Of a DNA stretch of 61,451 bases, positions 59,388-61,451 are shown piece after piece. This DNA comes from Planctomycetota bacterium (GTDB lineage: Bacteria; Planctomycetota; SZUA-567; H5-PLA8). Every line of letters begins with the position of its first letter. Position 1 is the first letter of the stretch. A model generated the notes under the pieces. It saw only the letters and a list, made by a program, of their open reading frames with translations, searched no databases and was not told the origin of the DNA. Location: positions 1 to 61,451 of the forward strand of contig JAKLKQ010000038.1 in assembly GCA_023150555.1 (NCBI GenBank), written 5' to 3'. A program made the position numbers and the translations under genes.

Positions 59388-59464
59388 GCCCTCGAAGGCG
59401 AAGCAGTGGAGCCGCCACCCTGTCACGGTGGAGAAAGCCGGTGCGACTCCGGTCGGGGGCGCCA
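59388..59464 (+). tRNA. tRNA-Asp(GTC)-like, G55 T-loop
   Basis: Anticodon arm CCACC-CTGTCAC-GGTGG, U33, discriminator G73 (Asp identity). T-loop TGCGACT (G55), position 8 is A, D-loop of 11 nt. CCA encoded. Confidence 0.8.
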
Positions 59465-59466
59465 AT

Positions 59467-59542
59467 GGGGCTTGAGCAGGTGTGGTCATTGCGCCTGGCT
59501 GAAAACCAGGAGAACCGGGTTCGATTCCCGGGGGCCCCACCA
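59467..59542 (+). tRNA. tRNA-Phe(GAA)
   Basis: Anticodon arm CCTGG-CTGAAAA-CCAGG, U33, A73, T-arm CCGGG-TTCGATT-CCCGG, CCA encoded. Position 8 is G; D-stem only 3 bp. Starts 2 nt after the previous tRNA. Confidence 0.85.
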
Positions 59543-59577
59543 AAACTCGGATGCGAGGAAGGACGAACGAGAGTGTC

Positions 59578-59653
59578 AGCGGGCGGCAAGGCCTGGAGGC
59601 CTGGCGGGTCTCATAAGCCTGCAAGAGCGGTTCGATTCCGCTGCCCGCGACCA
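59578..59653 (+). tRNA. tRNA with CAT anticodon (Met-type), odd D-arm
   Basis: Loop CTCATAA, A-G mismatch at 1-72 (initiator-like), but the anticodon stem lacks the three consecutive G-C pairs of initiators. D-arm is GGCC-TGGA-GGCC with a 4-nt loop. CCA encoded. Initiator, elongator or Ile2 identity is undecided. Confidence 0.7.
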
Positions 59654-59666
59654 AACAACCGAATAC

Positions 59667-59740
59667 GGCCGCTTCGTCCAATGGCAGGGCGCCAGGATCA
59701 CACCCTGGAGACGGAGGTTCGATCCCTTCAGCGGTCACCA
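59667..59740 (+). tRNA. tRNA-Val(CAC)
   Basis: CCAGG-ATCACAC-CCTGG (A32 unusual, U33 kept), D-arm GTCC/GGGC with GG in the loop, A73, CCA encoded. Confidence 0.9.
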
Positions 59741-59749
59741 AGTTCAGGC

Positions 59750-59823
59750 GTCCGCTTGGCTCAACGGCAGAGCGCCACTCTGACGCAGTGGAGACGGAGG
59801 TTCGACTCCTCCAGTGGACACCA
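59750..59823 (+). tRNA. tRNA-Val(GAC)
   Basis: Canonical: CCACT-CTGACGC-AGTGG, D-arm with GG, T-arm GGAGG-TTCGACT-CCTCC, A73, CCA encoded. Confidence 0.92.
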
Positions 59824-59988
59824 AAGGACAGGGGTGAGAGGTGAGTAAAGGAGCAGGTCATAACCGCGGGGCGGACAACGCCCCCGTACACAACTGATGA
59901 ACCACCGGGCCAGCGGCGCGCGGCGCCTCGTTTCGCGATCGGCTTCGCGCGTCCCGTGCATGGCGTCTGAACCGACGTTCGTCAGACC

Positions 59989-60059
59989 TGGGGTGTAGCT
60001 CAACGGAAGAGCACCGGACCAACGTCCGGAGGCAACGGGTTCGACTCCCGTCATCCAAG
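59989..60059 (+). tRNA. tRNA-like gene, anticodon unassignable
   Basis: Normal D-arm (GCTC-AACGGAA-GAGC) and T-arm (ACGGG-TTCGACT-CCCGT), acceptor pairs 6 of 7. The anticodon arm is CCGGAC-CAAC-GTCCGG (4-nt loop) or CCGGA with a 6-nt loop, so no anticodon can be read. CCA not encoded. Set 166 bp apart from the main array. Confidence 0.55.
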
Positions 60060-60479
60060 CCTTGGTAGGGCCGTAAGGCCTCGGGTTCGAATCCCGCAGA
60101 TTGTCCCTGTCTGGACACTCGCCTTGAAAGCGATCGCACGAAGGCCCGCGGGAGGTGGACGTCGCGCCGGCCCGCCGCGTTTCGAGGTCCGTTCGACTCG
60201 TCACTCGGCAGCACGGCCAGGCGCTCTGCAGCGCACGGATTCCGCCGCTGCGAATGGTCCCGGCGGCCGTACGGCGGCGCGCGTGCCCGTAGCTGGGCGC
60301 GCGCCGAAGGACCGGCCTTACGGACCCGACGCCGCGGCTTAAGTAAGCTCCGCGCCTCACGTGTGGCGGACGCAACGTTCCGCCTCCCAACGGCTGTGCG
60401 GGCCCGGTGGATGAACGAGGTTTGAAAAAAGCGCGCCGCGCGCAACGCGGCAAGGAACCGAGAGAAAGGAGGTCGTGCC
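60060..60479. other. tRNA-like remnants and hairpins before the slipin gene
   Basis: A T-arm-like element CGGG-TTCGAAT-CCCG (60082-60096) preceded by hairpin GGCC-GTAA-GGCC; a TGTCC/GGACA hairpin (60103-60117); an anticodon-arm-like TCGC-CTTGAAA-GCGA (60119-60133) whose centre would read TGA (Ser); and a strong GC hairpin near 60274-60304. No complete tRNA and no convincing CDS. Confidence 0.4.
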
Positions 60480-61451
60480 ATGCTGTTCATGAAGCACTTC
60501 AAGATCCGGAAGCACGAGCGCGGCTTCCTGTTCAAGGACCGCGAGTTCCAGCGCGTGCTGGCGCCGGGCGAGCACGCCTTCTTCGATCCGCTCATGAAGA
60601 TGCGCGTGGACGTGGTGCCGGTGCGCCCGACCTGGATCGTGCACGACGAACTGGACGTGATCGCCAAGGCCGGCGCGCTGAAGGACGAGGCGCTGGTGCT
60701 GGACCTGAAGGACGGCGAGCGCGCCATCGTGTGGATCGACGGCCGCGCCAACGCGGTGCTGGGTCCGGGCCTGCATGCGATGTGGAAGGTCTTCCGCGAG
60801 GTGCGTGCGGAGGTCCTGCGCGTGGACGGCGCGCGCTTCGTCCACCCGGAGCTGCTGGCGATCCTGCAGGCGCGCGGCGCGGACCTGTTCTTGAACGGCG
60901 TGACGGTCGAGGCGGGCCACGTGGGCCTGTTCCTGCTCGACGGCAAGCACGTCGCCACGCTGGGCCCGGGCCTGCACGCCTTCTGGAAGGGCGCGGGCAA
61001 GGTTCAGGTTCTGCCTGTGAACCAGCGCGAGCAGGTGCTGGACGTCGGCGGCCAGGAAATCATGACTGCCGACAAGGTGACGCTGCGTATCAACGCGGTC
61101 GTGACCTTCCGCGTGACCGACCCGCTGCGCGCGCTGGACGAGGTGGAGGATCCGAAGCAGGCCCTTTACCGCGAGGCGCAGCTGGCGCTCCGCGCGGCCG
61201 TCGGCACCCGCGAGCTCGACAAGCTCCTGGCCGAGAAGGACGCGGTGGCCGCGGAGCTGGATGGCCTGGTGAAGGCGAAGGCGCAGGCGTTCGGTCTCGA
61301 GGTCCGCGCGCTCGGCATCCGCGACGTCATCCTGCCGGGCGAGATGAAGGACTTGATGAACAAGGTGACCGAGGCCAAGAAGGCGGCCGAGGCCGTGCTG
61401 ATCACTCGGCGCGAGGAGACCGCGGCGATGCGCAGCCAGGCCAACACCGCC
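60480..61451 (+). CDS. Slipin/SPFH (band-7) family protein, cut by the window end
   Basis: 324 codons are present and no stop is reached. ATG at 60480 follows a very strong ribosome site (AAAGGAGG, 60465-60472). The N-terminal ~190 residues hold two related beta-rich halves (RGFLFKDREFQRVLAPGEH... and VGLFLLDGKHVATLGPGLHAFWKG), then the SPFH core: QEIMTADKVTLRINAVVTFRV, REAQLALRAAVGTRELDKLLAEKDAV, LGIRDVILPGEMKDLMNKVTEAKKAAEA. No membrane helix is seen, unlike eukaryotic stomatins. Slipins of this type are known in bacterial Rtc/TROVE RNA-repair loci. Directly downstream of the tRNA array on the same strand. Confidence 0.93.
   Translation, partial: MLFMKHFKIRKHERGFLFKDREFQRVLAPGEHAFFDPLMKMRVDVVPVRPTWIVHDELDVIAKAGALKDEALVLDLKDGERAIVWIDGRANAVLGPGLHAMWKVFREVRAEVLRVDGARFVHPELLAILQARGADLFLNGVTVEAGHVGLFLLDGKHVATLGPGLHAFWKGAGKVQVLPVNQREQVLDVGGQEIMTADKVTLRINAVVTFRVTDPLRALDEVEDPKQALYREAQLALRAAVGTRELDKLLAEKDAVAAELDGLVKAKAQAFGLEVRALGIRDVILPGEMKDLMNKVTEAKKAAEAVLITRREETAAMRSQANTA

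Noticed and set aside
57528..59891. Long open frames on both strands across the tRNA array, with recurring Gly-x-Asn-Arg-Thr and Glu-Pro-Ala motifs
   Set aside because: The recurring peptides are translations of the repeated T-arm sequence (GGTTCGAxTCC). The frames follow the tRNA spacing and are not genes.
59890..59945. CTGATGA followed by a GC hairpin, resembling a hammerhead ribozyme core
   Set aside because: The required GAAA and flanking stems with a cleavage triplet could not be found.
57705..61451. Prophage or integrated element carrying the tRNAs
   Set aside because: No integrase, phage structural genes or flanking direct repeats are visible in the window.

Overview
This 61.5 kb window is GC-rich bacterial chromosome. 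The mix of genes points to Planctomycetota or a related PVC or Hydrogenedentes-type lineage: a sulfatase, a Ser/Thr kinase with a long extracytoplasmic tail, a phytanoyl-CoA dioxygenase, secreted PKD, TPR and squalene-cyclase-repeat proteins, and long low-complexity proteins. This is inference from gene families; no 16S rRNA is present. I see no insertion sequence, prophage, plasmid origin or CRISPR array.

Layout. 0-10.7 kb, mostly +: Cys-type sulfatase, membrane Ser/Thr kinase, CBS protein, DEAD-box helicase, a zinc-ribbon protein, carA and a sulfotransferase. 10.7-20 kb, -: the translation/transcription cluster nusA-infB-DUF503-rbfA, followed on the same strand by a BamE-like lipoprotein, a three-helix membrane protein, an AraC regulator, a phytanoyl-CoA dioxygenase and an MDR dehydrogenase. 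20-26 kb: divergent katG and tpx (peroxide defence), an HD-GYP protein, a membrane protein and a MetRS-C-terminus-like tRNA-binding protein. 26-42 kb: secreted TPR protein, class III aminotransferase, a ComEC-like protein with a degenerate hydrolase domain, a giant PKD-repeat protein, an ECF sigma/anti-sigma pair and a squalene-cyclase-repeat protein. 42-53 kb: D-aminoacylase, metallophosphoesterase, a hyper-acidic FHA protein, an RsuA/RluB pseudouridine synthase with a repetitive tail, and pyruvate carboxylase. 53-57 kb: a large secreted subtilisin/sedolisin-like protease.

The most striking part is 57.7-61.4 kb. About 22 tRNA-like genes lie on the + strand, closely spaced, each with a different anticodon, followed by more degenerate tRNA-like remnants and then a slipin (SPFH) gene cut by the window edge. 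About half of the tRNAs look canonical. The others carry changes at nearly invariant positions: C33 for U33 in six, G55 in the T-loop in three, missing U8, miniature D-arms, missing CCA. Slipins are known members of bacterial Rtc/TROVE RNA-repair loci. The array plus slipin therefore looks like the 5' part of an RNA-repair or tRNA-damage-response locus whose rtcB/rtcA/TROVE genes would lie beyond position 61451. That last step is a prediction; those genes are not seen here.

Regulatory structure that can be read directly includes five intrinsic terminators with clear gene assignments or none (one has no gene in front of it and suggests a small RNA), a terminator-like hairpin in the nusA leader, three candidate sigma70 promoters, a 9-unit 11-bp tandem repeat and a 12-bp-arm inverted repeat between convergent genes near 41.8-42.0 kb.
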